Assembly: GCA_041605955.1 (NCBI GenBank)
Contig: JBFIXI010000039.1
Coordinates: 1-39,215, forward strand
From: JAHEJX01 sp041605955
Lineage (GTDB): Bacteria > Actinomycetota > Acidimicrobiia > Spongiisociales > UBA5794
Reading direction: 5' to 3'
Length of the DNA: 39,215 nucleotides
Shown here in pieces: positions 9,302 through 17,131 of the stretch (position 1 is its first letter; every line of letters starts with the position of its first letter). The notes under the pieces were generated by a model. That model saw only the letters and a program-made list of their open reading frames with translations. It searched no databases and had not been told where the DNA came from. The position numbers and the translations under genes were made by a program.

Positions 9302-10288
9302 ATGCGGTTGATCGATGCTGCCACGGTGGAGCGGTATCTGACGACCGAGCTCGCCCTGACCGCCATGAGGCGCTGCTTCGCCGCCGAAGCCGCCGGCGCC
9401 AGCGGACCAGCCGCTCGCGTTGATATACCGCACGAGGCCGGATGGATGCGGGTGCTCCCGGCGATCGCCTCAGGGCTCGGAGTGTTCGGGCACAAGGTCA
9501 TCAGCTTCAACCGGGAGGTCGGTGTCCGCTATGTGGTGACGATGTTCGACATCGCCACGGGTGAGCTGCGCGCCGTGGTCGATGCCGAGGCGATAACCGG
9601 CGCCCGCACTGGAGCGACGGCGGCGCTCGCCGCCGAGCTGCTGGCGCCAAAGGGCTTGACAGTCGGCGCAGTCATCGGCACCGGGTCGGTGGCCCGGACT
9701 CAGCTCCCCGCACTCCAGGGGGTGCGGCCGGTCGAGGAGATTCGGGTCTACTCGCGGCAGCCCGAGAATCGGACCGGTTTCATCGCCGCCATGACCGGAC
9801 AAGTCGACGTGCGCTTCGTCGACTGCGATTCGGTGGAGAAGGCGATCGAGAGCGCGGGCATAGCGACGCTCGCGACGAAGTCCCCGGATCCGGTGCTGTT
9901 CTCCCGTCACCTCCGTCCCGGTATGCACATCAACTCGGTGGGCTCGGCGCGCCCTAACCTTTCAGAAGTGGATCCGGAAGCCTTCGCCGCCTTCGACCGG
10001 GTGGTGTGCGACTCGGTTGACCTCGTGTTCAATGAGTCCGGCGATGCCGTCGCCGCCGAGGAGAAGGGGCTCTTCGCCAGGTCTCGAGCCACCGACCTGG
10101 CTTCGATCCTCGATACGGCTCCGGCGCGGCACGACGAAGACATCACCCTCTTCAAATCCACGGGCAGCGGCCTCCAGGACATCTACCTGGCAGCTGCGAT
10201 CCTCGACAAGGCCGTGGCAGACGATGCCGGTGCCGTCGTAGAGGACCTGCTCGGACTCAAAGCCTTTGGGCTCGGCGGCCGGACGTAG
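9302..10288 (+). CDS. Ornithine cyclodeaminase/mu-crystallin family dehydrogenase
   Basis: This 328-residue NAD(P)-binding protein of the OCD/mu-crystallin/ketimine-reductase family starts 7 nt after the second DapA-like gene. It shows the nucleotide-binding turn VIGTGSVA (124-131), the substrate-side lysine K65 in FGHKVI, the ITGARTGATAALAAELL segment (98-114) and MHINSVGS (208-214 region). Family members interconvert amino acids and cyclic imines or act as ketimine reductases and alanine dehydrogenases. In an operon with two Schiff-base aldolases, reduction of a cyclic imine or an oxo/amino acid product is a reasonable guess, but it is inference. Length is normal. Confidence 0.87.
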   Translation: MRLIDAATVERYLTTELALTAMRRCFAAEAAGASGPAARVDIPHEAGWMRVLPAIASGLGVFGHKVISFNREVGVRYVVTMFDIATGELRAVVDAEAITGARTGATAALAAELLAPKGLTVGAVIGTGSVARTQLPALQGVRPVEEIRVYSRQPENRTGFIAAMTGQVDVRFVDCDSVEKAIESAGIATLATKSPDPVLFSRHLRPGMHINSVGSARPNLSEVDPEAFAAFDRVVCDSVDLVFNESGDAVAAEEKGLFARSRATDLASILDTAPARHDEDITLFKSTGSGLQDIYLAAAILDKAVADDAGAVVEDLLGLKAFGLGGRT

Positions 10289-10311
10289 CTGCGAAATAAC
10301 TCAGTCGCGCC

Positions 10312-10742
10312 ATCTGGAGACCACTCAACGATCTGTCAGCAGCACCGGTGTGCGAGCCGACGCTCCACATCACCAACCTGGCCACCGGAGTGAACGAGAC
10401 CATCGAGACCCCCCGAGGGAGTCGCAGCATTTCTCGGAGGCTTCGGTCAATTCTCCCCCGACGGGCGGTCCCTCGCCGTGCAGACCGCGGCCCGCGTCGG
10501 ACCCGATCGACCCAACAAACACGGTGGCACTAACCGTTGTCGATATCGCGAGTGGACGATCCCACCACGTCCCGGGAAGCTTGATATCCGACCCGCGAGG
10601 CGTGGCATGGACGTCAGATGCCAACTGGATCTTCTACCAAGCTTCGTGCAATGCAATCGTGGCGTATCAACCCGGTGATCCGACCCCAAGCCGTGTAGTC
10701 GTTGAACTCACCACCATCGGATACGGGTTCGCCGCCGACTGA
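10312..10742 (+). pseudogene. Frameshifted remnant of a beta-propeller (TolB/PD40-like) protein
   Basis: Three successive reading frames each carry part of a plausible propeller protein. The first reads CEPTLHITNLATG (from about 10351), the second GQFSPDGRSLAVQ (about 10443-10483), a classic PD40/WD40 strand motif, and the third TVALTVVDIASGRSHHVPGS and onward to the TGA at 10740-10742. The first frame change falls at a run of six C (10409-10414) and the second near 10500-10512. The N-terminal part is missing. Either the gene has decayed or the assembly contains two indels. The surrounding stretch is poor in genes. Confidence 0.6.
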
Positions 10743-10964
10743 CGCGGACCCGGCAAGCGGCACACGGGCACTCGGTCGCCTGACAGAACCTGTCGGTTTC
10801 GACCCGCTCAAACGCCGCGGTCGGTAGCAGGAGCGCCGAGATGCCGACACTGACCACTCGGCCAAGTGCTCGTTACGGTCCGAGATTGTTGCTCGGCTTG
10901 ACGTCGGAAAGGCTGAACAGGATCGGCGTTCGACGTTGTGCAGGTCCCGTGCCAATCGTCGGGG

Positions 10965-11333
10965 TCAGCGGTCGAATCCTGCGGCGTGACTGGCGAATGA
11001 GGCGCCAAGTTGCATCTGTTCAGTCGCCGCTTTGATCTCGTCGGGGACGTCACCGAGGAAGAAGAACGGCCCGGGGGTGGCGACGGCCAGCAGCTGCGGG
11101 AAGTGATTCGCCGCCGTGGTGCCCAGGTGGAAGCCTACCGCAGCGGCGTCGGCAAACTCGTCGCGGACGTAGAGAGCGTTCTCCACCTCGGACACGTAGA
11201 TGTGGACGGCTTCGGCGCCTGGCTCGTTCTGCTCCATGGCGTCGGTGACGTCCTTGTAGATCGAGGTCAGCTCGTCGAGCTTGCCCGGATTGGCGGTCCA
11301 CTTGTAGACGACGGTGACGTGGCTGCGGTCCAT
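10965..11333 (-). CDS. Antibiotic biosynthesis monooxygenase (ABM)-like dimeric alpha/beta-barrel protein
   Basis: This 122-residue protein has the beta-alpha-beta pattern of the ABM/YgiN fold: VTVVYKWTANPGKLDEL, then a helix, AVHIYVSE, ALYVRDEFADAAA and a HLGTTAANHF segment equivalent to the usual HxxSxHH-type region. Members are small dimeric oxygenases or binding proteins for quinols, haem or polyketides; a specific role cannot be given. The ATG at 11333 is preceded by a purine-rich ribosome site (GAGGAGAC on the minus strand). It stands alone, transcribed toward the propeller remnant. Confidence 0.68.
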   Translation of the reverse strand: MDRSHVTVVYKWTANPGKLDELTSIYKDVTDAMEQNEPGAEAVHIYVSEVENALYVRDEFADAAAVGFHLGTTAANHFPQLLAVATPGPFFFLGDVPDEIKAATEQMQLGASFASHAAGFDR

Positions 11334-11630
11334 GACCTGTCTCCTCTCTCCGGCCCGGGCGCGTCTGCCCTGGACTCCTAGGAAAGTAGATGTGCGATTA
11401 CCTTGCCGAAAGGTAGATATCAGCGGTCCGAGAAGCAACGGAACAGGAAACCGGGGCAAGCCTGCTCACCCAACGTGGCTCTCGCCGCGAACCTCAAGCG
11501 ATCCTGGAAGTGCCGATACAGCGCACTCCTTGACATGCTCGTTCCTGCGGCGGAATTGGTGATCGGGGCGGTATTGATTGCTGTGCGCTGCACGTTAGGT
11601 GGCGCTTCAGGAGTCGTCTTGACCGATCGG
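11334..11630. other. Non-coding gap between two minus-strand genes
   Basis: No convincing gene is seen in these 297 bases. Near the ABM-like start there is an imperfect direct repeat (GAAAGTAGAT at about 11386 and GAAAGGTAGATATC at about 11410). The word TATTGATTGC occurs here and again at the end of the flavoprotein gene (about 11632). Both could be chance. Confidence 0.4.
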
Positions 11631-13103
11631 CTATTGATTGCCGGACACGTAGTAAATGACGTCGGCGGCGGTGTAGAACTCGCCGGGTGGTTGGTCGCTC
11701 ATGAGCTCACGGACACTGCTGAAGTCTGATCCGGCGGTGACGAGGGCAGGCTCTTGGTAGGCGCCGGTGGCTCGGTATTGCGGCAGCCCTGCGGTGGCGA
11801 GGAGGCCGTTGCAGAGGCAGAGTCGTCCGTCGGTGTTCGCAGATCTGCCACCCTTGATGTCGCTGTAGGCGCGTTGCGGCTCAGCGGGGCAGCGATACCC
11901 GATCGAGCCGTCGGCGGTCTTGTAGGGCACGCGAAGTACACCCAGGTCGCATACCCGTTTGCGGTCTTCGTAGACGCTCTGATCGGAGAGCGTTCCGTCG
12001 ATCTGCACGATGCGGAAGGGAAAGCCTGTTGGGGAGGCGCGCCAATCTGAACGGACGTTCACGCCTCCGTCGAGGACCTGGGTGAGGATCGTGCGCTTCA
12101 ACGCGGGTGCGAGACCGGATTCTCGGCTGAAGGCGAAGGCGGTGCCGATTTGGACGCCGGCGGCACCCTCGGCGAGCGCGTGCTGGAGGCCGGCGGGGGT
12201 TCCGTAGGATCCCGCCAGCCAGAAGGGCAACCCGATGCTGCGCAGCTGAGCGAGGTCGACGTGATCTCGGTCGTCGTAGATGGGTTGGCCGAGCGGATCG
12301 GTGCGCCTTGGACCTCGGGGTGGTGCGTTGTGGCCCCCTGCGCTAGGTGCTTCCACGATGAACCCGTCGGGTGGTACAGGAAGTCCGGCAAGGCCGATGG
12401 CGAGATCGGCGGAAGCGACTATCGCCAGGAAGGCTGGTCGCTTCACGGCGGGCGGGTGTCCGCTGTGGAGGTCGGCTGGGTTGAATCGTATCTCGATGTC
12501 GTCGTCTGCCGACGTGAGGCCCTGAACCCGCAGCGGCAGGCCAACGGTTTCGTTCCGGGCGAGGCGGGTGACGAGATCGGGGATGTCCTGCGGGTTTCCG
12601 GCTCCGACGAGCACGTAGTCGACGCCGGCCAGTATCGCTCCGTAGATCGAGAAGGGAATGGGCATCTCGATCTTGCGCAGGTAGTTGATGCCGACGGGTC
12701 CTTGGTGGCCCTCCTTGGCGAGGAACACCTCGACGAAGTTGGCGGCAACGGTGAGCTCTTGCAGCGCCAGATCGGGGGCGACGGTGAAAGAGCGCACGTT
12801 CTTGAACGGCTTCGTATCGTCCTTCCCGTTGGGGAGGTAGTAGTCGTCGATGATCCGTTCGGCGACGTCGGGGAATGGAAATCGGGCAAGGGCACGCCGG
12901 GTGTGCCCTCCCGGATCGCCGAGTTGGAGTCGACGCGTCATGACCACCTCGAGAGCCGTCCCCGAGACGACTCCCAGCTCGCCTAGGCGGGCCACTGCGT
13001 TGGCAAGGGACCAGCCGGAGATGGCGACGCCCATACCTCCTTGGATCACTTGTGGCAACCGGCGTCGGTCCGCAACGTCTGCGATCGTGTCTGGTGGCGG
13101 CAT
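11631..13103 (-). CDS. Nitronate monooxygenase/2-nitropropane dioxygenase-like flavoprotein
   Basis: This 490-residue FMN-dependent TIM-barrel protein (NMO/YrpB superfamily) oxidises alkyl nitronates or acts as an enoyl reductase in related proteins. Motifs include VIQGGMGVAISG (19-30) near the N-terminus, the FMN phosphate loop APSAGGHNAPP and GVQIGTAFAFS. It is about 130 residues longer than minimal family members. The extra C-terminal part holds several cysteines (VCDLGV, YRCPAEP, LCLCNG), a layout seen in a longer actinobacterial form. The ATG at 13103 has an excellent GGAGG on the minus strand. The frame opens further upstream, but that stretch has no family similarity. No operator lies upstream. 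Confidence 0.85.
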   Translation of the reverse strand: MPPPDTIADVADRRRLPQVIQGGMGVAISGWSLANAVARLGELGVVSGTALEVVMTRRLQLGDPGGHTRRALARFPFPDVAERIIDDYYLPNGKDDTKPFKNVRSFTVAPDLALQELTVAANFVEVFLAKEGHQGPVGINYLRKIEMPIPFSIYGAILAGVDYVLVGAGNPQDIPDLVTRLARNETVGLPLRVQGLTSADDDIEIRFNPADLHSGHPPAVKRPAFLAIVASADLAIGLAGLPVPPDGFIVEAPSAGGHNAPPRGPRRTDPLGQPIYDDRDHVDLAQLRSIGLPFWLAGSYGTPAGLQHALAEGAAGVQIGTAFAFSRESGLAPALKRTILTQVLDGGVNVRSDWRASPTGFPFRIVQIDGTLSDQSVYEDRKRVCDLGVLRVPYKTADGSIGYRCPAEPQRAYSDIKGGRSANTDGRLCLCNGLLATAGLPQYRATGAYQEPALVTAGSDFSSVRELMSDQPPGEFYTAADVIYYVSGNQ

Positions 13104-13186
13104 TGTCGCCTCCTTACGACGGATGGGCCCGTCGGTGCCGGGTGGTGGTCGTCGTTCGCTCCGCCGAACCGCGCCGTCGCGTGCCG

Positions 13187-13372
13187 TCAGATCGAGCTCG
13201 CGGCTTGCATGCGGCGCCCCCGGTCCTGTTCCTTTGGATTGCGGTATTCGCCACATCGGCATTTTGGGACCGAGCAGCTGACCTCTGGAAATCGATGCTC
13301 GCGGCCGGGGTGCCCGCATTCCAGGCAGCGTTGTCGTCTGCCGTCGATCGGCGCATTGGCTTCAGACCTCAA
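13187..13372 (-). CDS. Small CxxCGH zinc-binding-like protein
   Basis: A 61-codon frame contains the pattern CLECGHPGREH, then C, CxC and GEYRNP (roughly C-x2-C-G-H-x4-H-x7-C-x4-C-x-C). This spacing resembles short actinobacterial treble-clef or zinc-ribbon proteins and would be unlikely in a random frame. The start is uncertain: TTG at 13372 is the longest choice and no strong ribosome site is obvious. The function is unknown; such proteins may bind a metal or a partner protein. It lies between the flavoprotein and the RRM operon on the same strand. Confidence 0.45.
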   Translation of the reverse strand: MRSEANAPIDGRRQRCLECGHPGREHRFPEVSCSVPKCRCGEYRNPKEQDRGRRMQAASSI

Positions 13373-13427
13373 AGTGCATCACCACGGGGTTTGTCCGCTC
13401 GGGTCCGGCGGCGTCGAGGCGCCGGGA

Positions 13428-13631
13428 TCACTCATCGCCGGCGGGACGGCGCTTGTGGCGACGGTCCTTGCCTTTCTCCTTCTTCACCGGTGGTCCGATG
13501 TTGTGGGCGTGGGCGAGATGGATGGCCATCTCGTCGCTCCGCACTTTCATCGAGCATTGGGGACAGCGGCCCAGGACGTCCACGTGCCGAGCCTCGTCGG
13601 TTGTGATTCGCTGTTCGGTTTCGGCGGTCAT
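13428..13631 (-). CDS. Small C2H2-like zinc protein, coupled to the RRM gene
   Basis: This 67-residue protein has one compact potential zinc site, CPQCSMKVRSDEMAIHLAHAH (C-x2-C followed by H-x3-H spacing), and a highly basic tail (KKEKGKDRRHKRR) suited to nucleic-acid contact. Its ATG overlaps the stop of the RRM gene (ATGA at 13631), so the two are made together. A role in RNA handling alongside the RRM protein is inference. I do not recognise a named family. Confidence 0.6.
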   Translation of the reverse strand: MTAETEQRITTDEARHVDVLGRCPQCSMKVRSDEMAIHLAHAHNIGPPVKKEKGKDRRHKRRPAGDE

Positions 13632-13885
13632 CAGGACCTGGTGGGGCGGGGTCGAGCCTTGTTGACCGTGAGGCGCCGGCCGTTGAATTCGTGGCCGTCG
13701 AGCCGGCCGACGGCTTTGCCGCCGAGCTCCTCGTCAGCGAGCTCGACGAAGCCGAACCCGCGAGAGCGACCAGTGTCACGGTCGGTGATCACCGAGGCCG
13801 AGGTGATGGTCCCGTAGTCGGCGAAGAGGGCGCGCAGGTCCCCGTCGGTCACGTCGAATGGAAGGTTGCCTACGTAGATGTTCAT
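13631..13885 (-). CDS. Single-RRM RNA-binding protein
   Basis: This 84-residue protein is essentially one RNA-recognition motif. RNP2 is IYVGNL (3-8) and RNP1 is RGFGFVEL (about 42-49), with the expected aromatic residues for stacking on RNA bases, then the beta4 segment GRRLTVNKARP. Bacterial single-RRM proteins of this size are RNA chaperones, often cold- or stress-induced. A short basic tail (ARPRPTRS) follows. It is the first gene of a two-gene unit with the small zinc protein. Recognition of the domain is secure; the physiological role is not. Confidence 0.88.
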   Translation of the reverse strand: MNIYVGNLPFDVTDGDLRALFADYGTITSASVITDRDTGRSRGFGFVELADEELGGKAVGRLDGHEFNGRRLTVNKARPRPTRS

Positions 13886-14207
13886 GGCGACTCGCCTCTC
13901 TGCAGCACGAAGAGCGGTCCTGCTCCTCTGGGTCAGTTGTTCCGGTATCGACTCTGCTGCAGTCCGGTCCGTGAACGAGGAGAGAGTGTGAGTCGCCGCC
14001 GAAGCAGCTGAGGCCAGCGTACCAGGTGTTGCGCAGATCGAATCGCTCAGGTCGCCTTTGCGGTGTCGAGAACCGCTGTGAGCGATATCTCGTACTTGAT
14101 TCCGATCCGACCGGCAATATGCGTCTGGGCGCGCCGGACTGCCGGCCGTTGCCGGATTGCCGTGAGGTTCGGGTGAGGTCGTTCGGATTGCGTCCGAGGT
14201 GCCGGCT
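13886..14207. other. Gap without recognisable genes
   Basis: These 322 bases between the RRM gene and the HNH remnant contain no supported coding region. They presumably carry the RRM promoter on the minus strand and degraded sequence downstream of the HNH fragment. I see no palindromic operator in it. Confidence 0.4.
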
Positions 14208-14495
14208 CTACCCGTCGGGTGAGGCGCGGGTTACTCCTGGGGCGAGAAATCGGCGTCGGCCGGGTGGGGAGTGGGGGTCGATGGTGTAGCCGTGTAGATG
14301 AACGACTACGTGGTGGTGGAACCAACACAGCAGCACGAGCCCTTCTGGATCAACGTCGCCGCCATTGGCGCGGTGGACGATGGGATGTGGTTCGAGTCGG
14401 TAGCGGGAGGGGCAGCCGTCGGCTTGGCTGCCGCCGTCGCGGAAGAACACGTAGTCCCGGGTCCGCTGCAGAACGCATAGCCACTGGTCGCACCT
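14208..14495 (-). pseudogene. C-terminal remnant of a DUF222/HNH endonuclease
   Basis: The minus-strand frame reads TRDYVFFRDGG, then RLEPHPIVHRANGGDVDPEG, LVLLCWFHHHVVVHLHGYTI and DPHSPPGRRRF. This is the ending of the large actinobacterial DUF222/HNH family. The whole N-terminal DUF222 part is missing, the upstream space being filled by the end of the hydrolase gene. The normal HH of the first HNH element reads HP. It is therefore a truncated, probably dead copy. Such genes are common, often numerous and mobile in actinobacterial genomes, so this may mark an old insertion. Confidence 0.65.
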
Positions 14496-14528
14496 CCTGG
14501 CCCCCTTCCTGACCGCCCTGCGAGCTGC

Positions 14529-15440
14529 CTACTTCAGATGCCGGTCCAGGAACTCGATCACGCCGGCGATGGCCTCGAGCTGGACGTCGTTGACCTCGTA
14601 CTCGCCGTCGGCACCCCGAATCGGGAAGACGTAACCGTGTAGCGGATGGTCGTACGAGACCCATTCCACGTCCTTGCCCAGCTCGGCGAGCAGCTCATAT
14701 GACATCCGGAAGATGCCCTGGAGATGGTCCTCCTCACGACCCATCACGAGGATGGGCGTATCTATCCCTGACGCTCGGGCGGTGGCGACATCCATGTCGA
14801 TGCGGGCTCGCACCTCGTCGGTTTCGCTCATCACCATGCCCTCGATGTTGCGCAGCTGGGTCTCCTCATTGACGAAGGCCGTGTCATCGGGCGTCAAGGC
14901 CAGATACTCGTGCGACGCCGGCTCGCTGGCCACCGCCGCCGCCACCCCGTCGTACTCGGACGTGATCTTGAGGACCATCTCGCCGCCGTGGCTCATCCCG
15001 ATGAGCCCGACCCTATCGCCGTCGACGTAGGGAAGCGTCTTGAGATAGTCGATGATGGCGATCTCATCCTCGTACTCGAGCGGCGCACGGTTGAACAGAT
15101 CGCGACCTTGGCGAATGTCGCGCACCAGCGGACCACCTTCGTGGTAGCCGAGCTCCACCTCACTGCGATAGCGCAGCCAGGCACACGCGTATCCGGCTTC
15201 GAGCAGCCGCTCCATCGTGTATCCCTTGTTGGCGACGGCATCCCGAATCCACGGCATGCCCTCTCCTCCGTTTCCCGAAGCAAGCAGCACGATGGGAAAC
15301 GGGCCGTCGCCGGCGGGCTTACGGAGCCCTACCGGGGCATATAGGCCGTCCCACGTCTCGATGTACATCAGGTGCACGGGGAAGTCAGAGCCCGCTACAG
15401 GCTCGGTGATGACGACGTGTTCCGGGTCGAGCGTTGTCAA
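14529..15440 (-). CDS. Alpha/beta hydrolase (dienelactone hydrolase/acyl-peptidase-like)
   Basis: This 303-residue alpha/beta hydrolase has nucleophile S150 in GLIGMSHGGE, acid D238 in LVMGREEDHLQ and base H268 in YDHPLHGYVF. The oxyanion region is near LLASGNGGEG. It would cleave an ester, amide or lactone; the substrate is unknown. The start is TTG at 15440 with a perfect AGGAGG (15446-15451) that overlaps the stop of the upstream FAD gene, so it is translated as the second gene of that operator-controlled unit. Length fits the family. Confidence 0.83.
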   Translation of the reverse strand: MTTLDPEHVVITEPVAGSDFPVHLMYIETWDGLYAPVGLRKPAGDGPFPIVLLASGNGGEGMPWIRDAVANKGYTMERLLEAGYACAWLRYRSEVELGYHEGGPLVRDIRQGRDLFNRAPLEYEDEIAIIDYLKTLPYVDGDRVGLIGMSHGGEMVLKITSEYDGVAAAVASEPASHEYLALTPDDTAFVNEETQLRNIEGMVMSETDEVRARIDMDVATARASGIDTPILVMGREEDHLQGIFRMSYELLAELGKDVEWVSYDHPLHGYVFPIRGADGEYEVNDVQLEAIAGVIEFLDRHLK

Positions 15441-15449
15441 GGAAGCCTC

Positions 15450-17042
15450 CTACCGATAGACGAGAGTTGTTGGGTGGTCTGGGGCAATGGCCGCGGCGAT
15501 GTCAGAGCCGAGATCGCGGAGCATGACGATCGCAGCATTGCGTCCCGGACCCGCAGAAACGGAGCCTCCGGGATGCGTAGTCGCTCCGGTTTGATACAGG
15601 CCGGTGATCGGGGTGCGATGCTCCGCCCATCCGGGCGCCGGCCGCAGCCCGCCGCTCTGGTCGGGGCTCATGTCCCCACCGTGACATGAGCCGTGCCAGT
15701 TGTGGGCGTTCATCCGCTCCAGATCGAGCGGGCTCTTGAGCGATTCGGCCATTACGATGTCGGGCGTGATATTGGATGCATAGCTGCCGAGGTGGGCGAG
15801 GTTGGCGGCGGCCACGGTCGGCATCAGCTCGTCCCACTTCTCCGTGCCGGCTGCCAGCTCGTACGGCTGGACGCCGACGATCTTGAGCGTATGCCGGCCG
15901 TCGGGAGCCCGGCTCGGGTCAACGACGGTGGGGCACAGCACCAGGAGCACGGGATCGTCGAGTGCCACCTCGCCTCGCTTGAAGTCCTCGGCCACCCGCA
16001 GCACCCGTTCCGCCGATGTCGGCGTGCCCGCCGCCAGCGGAGTCATGCCACCGTCAAAGGTGGGGGCCTCCGTGGTGGCGTAGTGGCCGGCGCACATCGA
16101 GATCCCGGCCTGCCAGGAGGCGACGCCATCGGTGAAGCTGTCTTCCCACTCCTCCCGCGGCGCCATGTCGACGAGATGCTTGATGTGGATCGTCGACACC
16201 ACCGCCCGGCTGGCCCGGTATTCATCGCCCGACTCCGTCCGGACCCCGACGCAGCGGCTCCCTTCCAGGATCAGCGACGCCACGCGGGCCCCGGTGACGA
16301 TGCTGCCGCCATGATCCTCGATCAGCCGGCCAAGCGCGTTGGGCAGGGCGCCCGAGCCGCCGGCGGGCACGACCCATGAATGGCGTTGCCGCCCGAACGC
16401 CAGCGCGTAAGCGAGGCGCCCGGTGCCGGCGCGTTGGGGAGGCTGCATGGTCATCAGCGCCATCCACATCATGAATGCCCGGCTCCGCCAGTCCTCGAAG
16501 TTCTCCATCACGATGTCGGCGGCGGCGCGCTGGCGGATACGGCGCCAGCGATGGCCGCCAGGGACTTCGTCGAGGCACTCGTCGAGGGTGGGGCCCCAGC
16601 CAATGGGGGTGTACCGCCATTTGGTGAACCCCGGTGCCGCCGCGCCGTAGTCGTCCATCATCGCCCGGTAGGTGGCGGCGTCGGCTGCCGAATACTTGGC
16701 GAACTCGGCGACCGTCTGCTCGATGTCCTGCCACATGGTGATCCCGTTGCCGTCGGGTAGCGGGATGTGCACTACGGGATCGGGCCGGATGTACGCCAGC
16801 CCGTAGTCGCCCAACCGCAGCTCGTCGCCGGTGATGGTGGGGCTCGATTGGAGCAGGGTGTGGGCGGTGGAGCACGAGTCGTGGAGGAATCCGGGGAGGG
16901 TCAGCTCATCGGTGGCCGTGTCGCCGCCGATGCGAGCCTCCGCTTCGAGAACGGTCACGCTGAAGCCCGCCTTGGCGAGATAGGCGGCGGTTACGAGGCT
17001 GTTGTGACCCGCTCCCGCCACTAAGACTTCACAATCGGCCAT
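15450..17042 (-). CDS. FAD-dependent oxidoreductase (phytoene desaturase-like)
   Basis: This 530-residue flavoprotein belongs to the phytoene-desaturase/amine-oxidase-like superfamily. The FAD-binding Rossmann segment starts at once: VLVAGAGHNSLVTAAYLAKAG, then TVLEAEARIGGDTAT. A second FAD region is near GSIVTGARVASLIL, and the C-terminal part includes GLYQTGATTHPGGSVSAGPG. Proteins with the GxGHN variant are usually unassigned and may oxidise or saturate C-C bonds. ATG 17042 is preferred over an in-frame TTG 18 nt upstream because GGAAGG lies 6 nt before it. Operator site 3 ends 36 nt ahead of this start. The alpha/beta hydrolase follows in the same transcript. Confidence 0.87.
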   Translation of the reverse strand: MADCEVLVAGAGHNSLVTAAYLAKAGFSVTVLEAEARIGGDTATDELTLPGFLHDSCSTAHTLLQSSPTITGDELRLGDYGLAYIRPDPVVHIPLPDGNGITMWQDIEQTVAEFAKYSAADAATYRAMMDDYGAAAPGFTKWRYTPIGWGPTLDECLDEVPGGHRWRRIRQRAAADIVMENFEDWRSRAFMMWMALMTMQPPQRAGTGRLAYALAFGRQRHSWVVPAGGSGALPNALGRLIEDHGGSIVTGARVASLILEGSRCVGVRTESGDEYRASRAVVSTIHIKHLVDMAPREEWEDSFTDGVASWQAGISMCAGHYATTEAPTFDGGMTPLAAGTPTSAERVLRVAEDFKRGEVALDDPVLLVLCPTVVDPSRAPDGRHTLKIVGVQPYELAAGTEKWDELMPTVAAANLAHLGSYASNITPDIVMAESLKSPLDLERMNAHNWHGSCHGGDMSPDQSGGLRPAPGWAEHRTPITGLYQTGATTHPGGSVSAGPGRNAAIVMLRDLGSDIAAAIAPDHPTTLVYR

Positions 17043-17078
17043 CGTCAACCTTCCGCTCAAAGTCTTGTGGGCAGGCCG

Positions 17079-17092
17079 TGCAATCGATTGCA
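17079..17092. promoter_or_regulatory. LacI-type operator, site 3 (perfect palindrome)
   Basis: TGCAATCGATTGCA lies between the CocE-like gene's stop and the FAD oxidoreductase start, 36 nt before the latter. It would control the FAD oxidoreductase plus alpha/beta hydrolase unit and break an otherwise continuous run of minus-strand genes into separate transcripts. Confidence 0.8.
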
Positions 17093-17131
17093 GAGCCGTG
17101 GGGATTGTAGGTACGGCGGACCCTGCTTCGC

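Noticed and set aside
10651..10660. Further operator copy (TGCAATCG)
   Set aside because: Only a half-site; the other arm is missing and it lies inside the propeller remnant.
11573..11641. Repeated TATTGATTGC near the end of the flavoprotein gene as an insertion duplication
   Set aside because: Only ten bases match, with no inverted ends or transposase nearby; likely chance.
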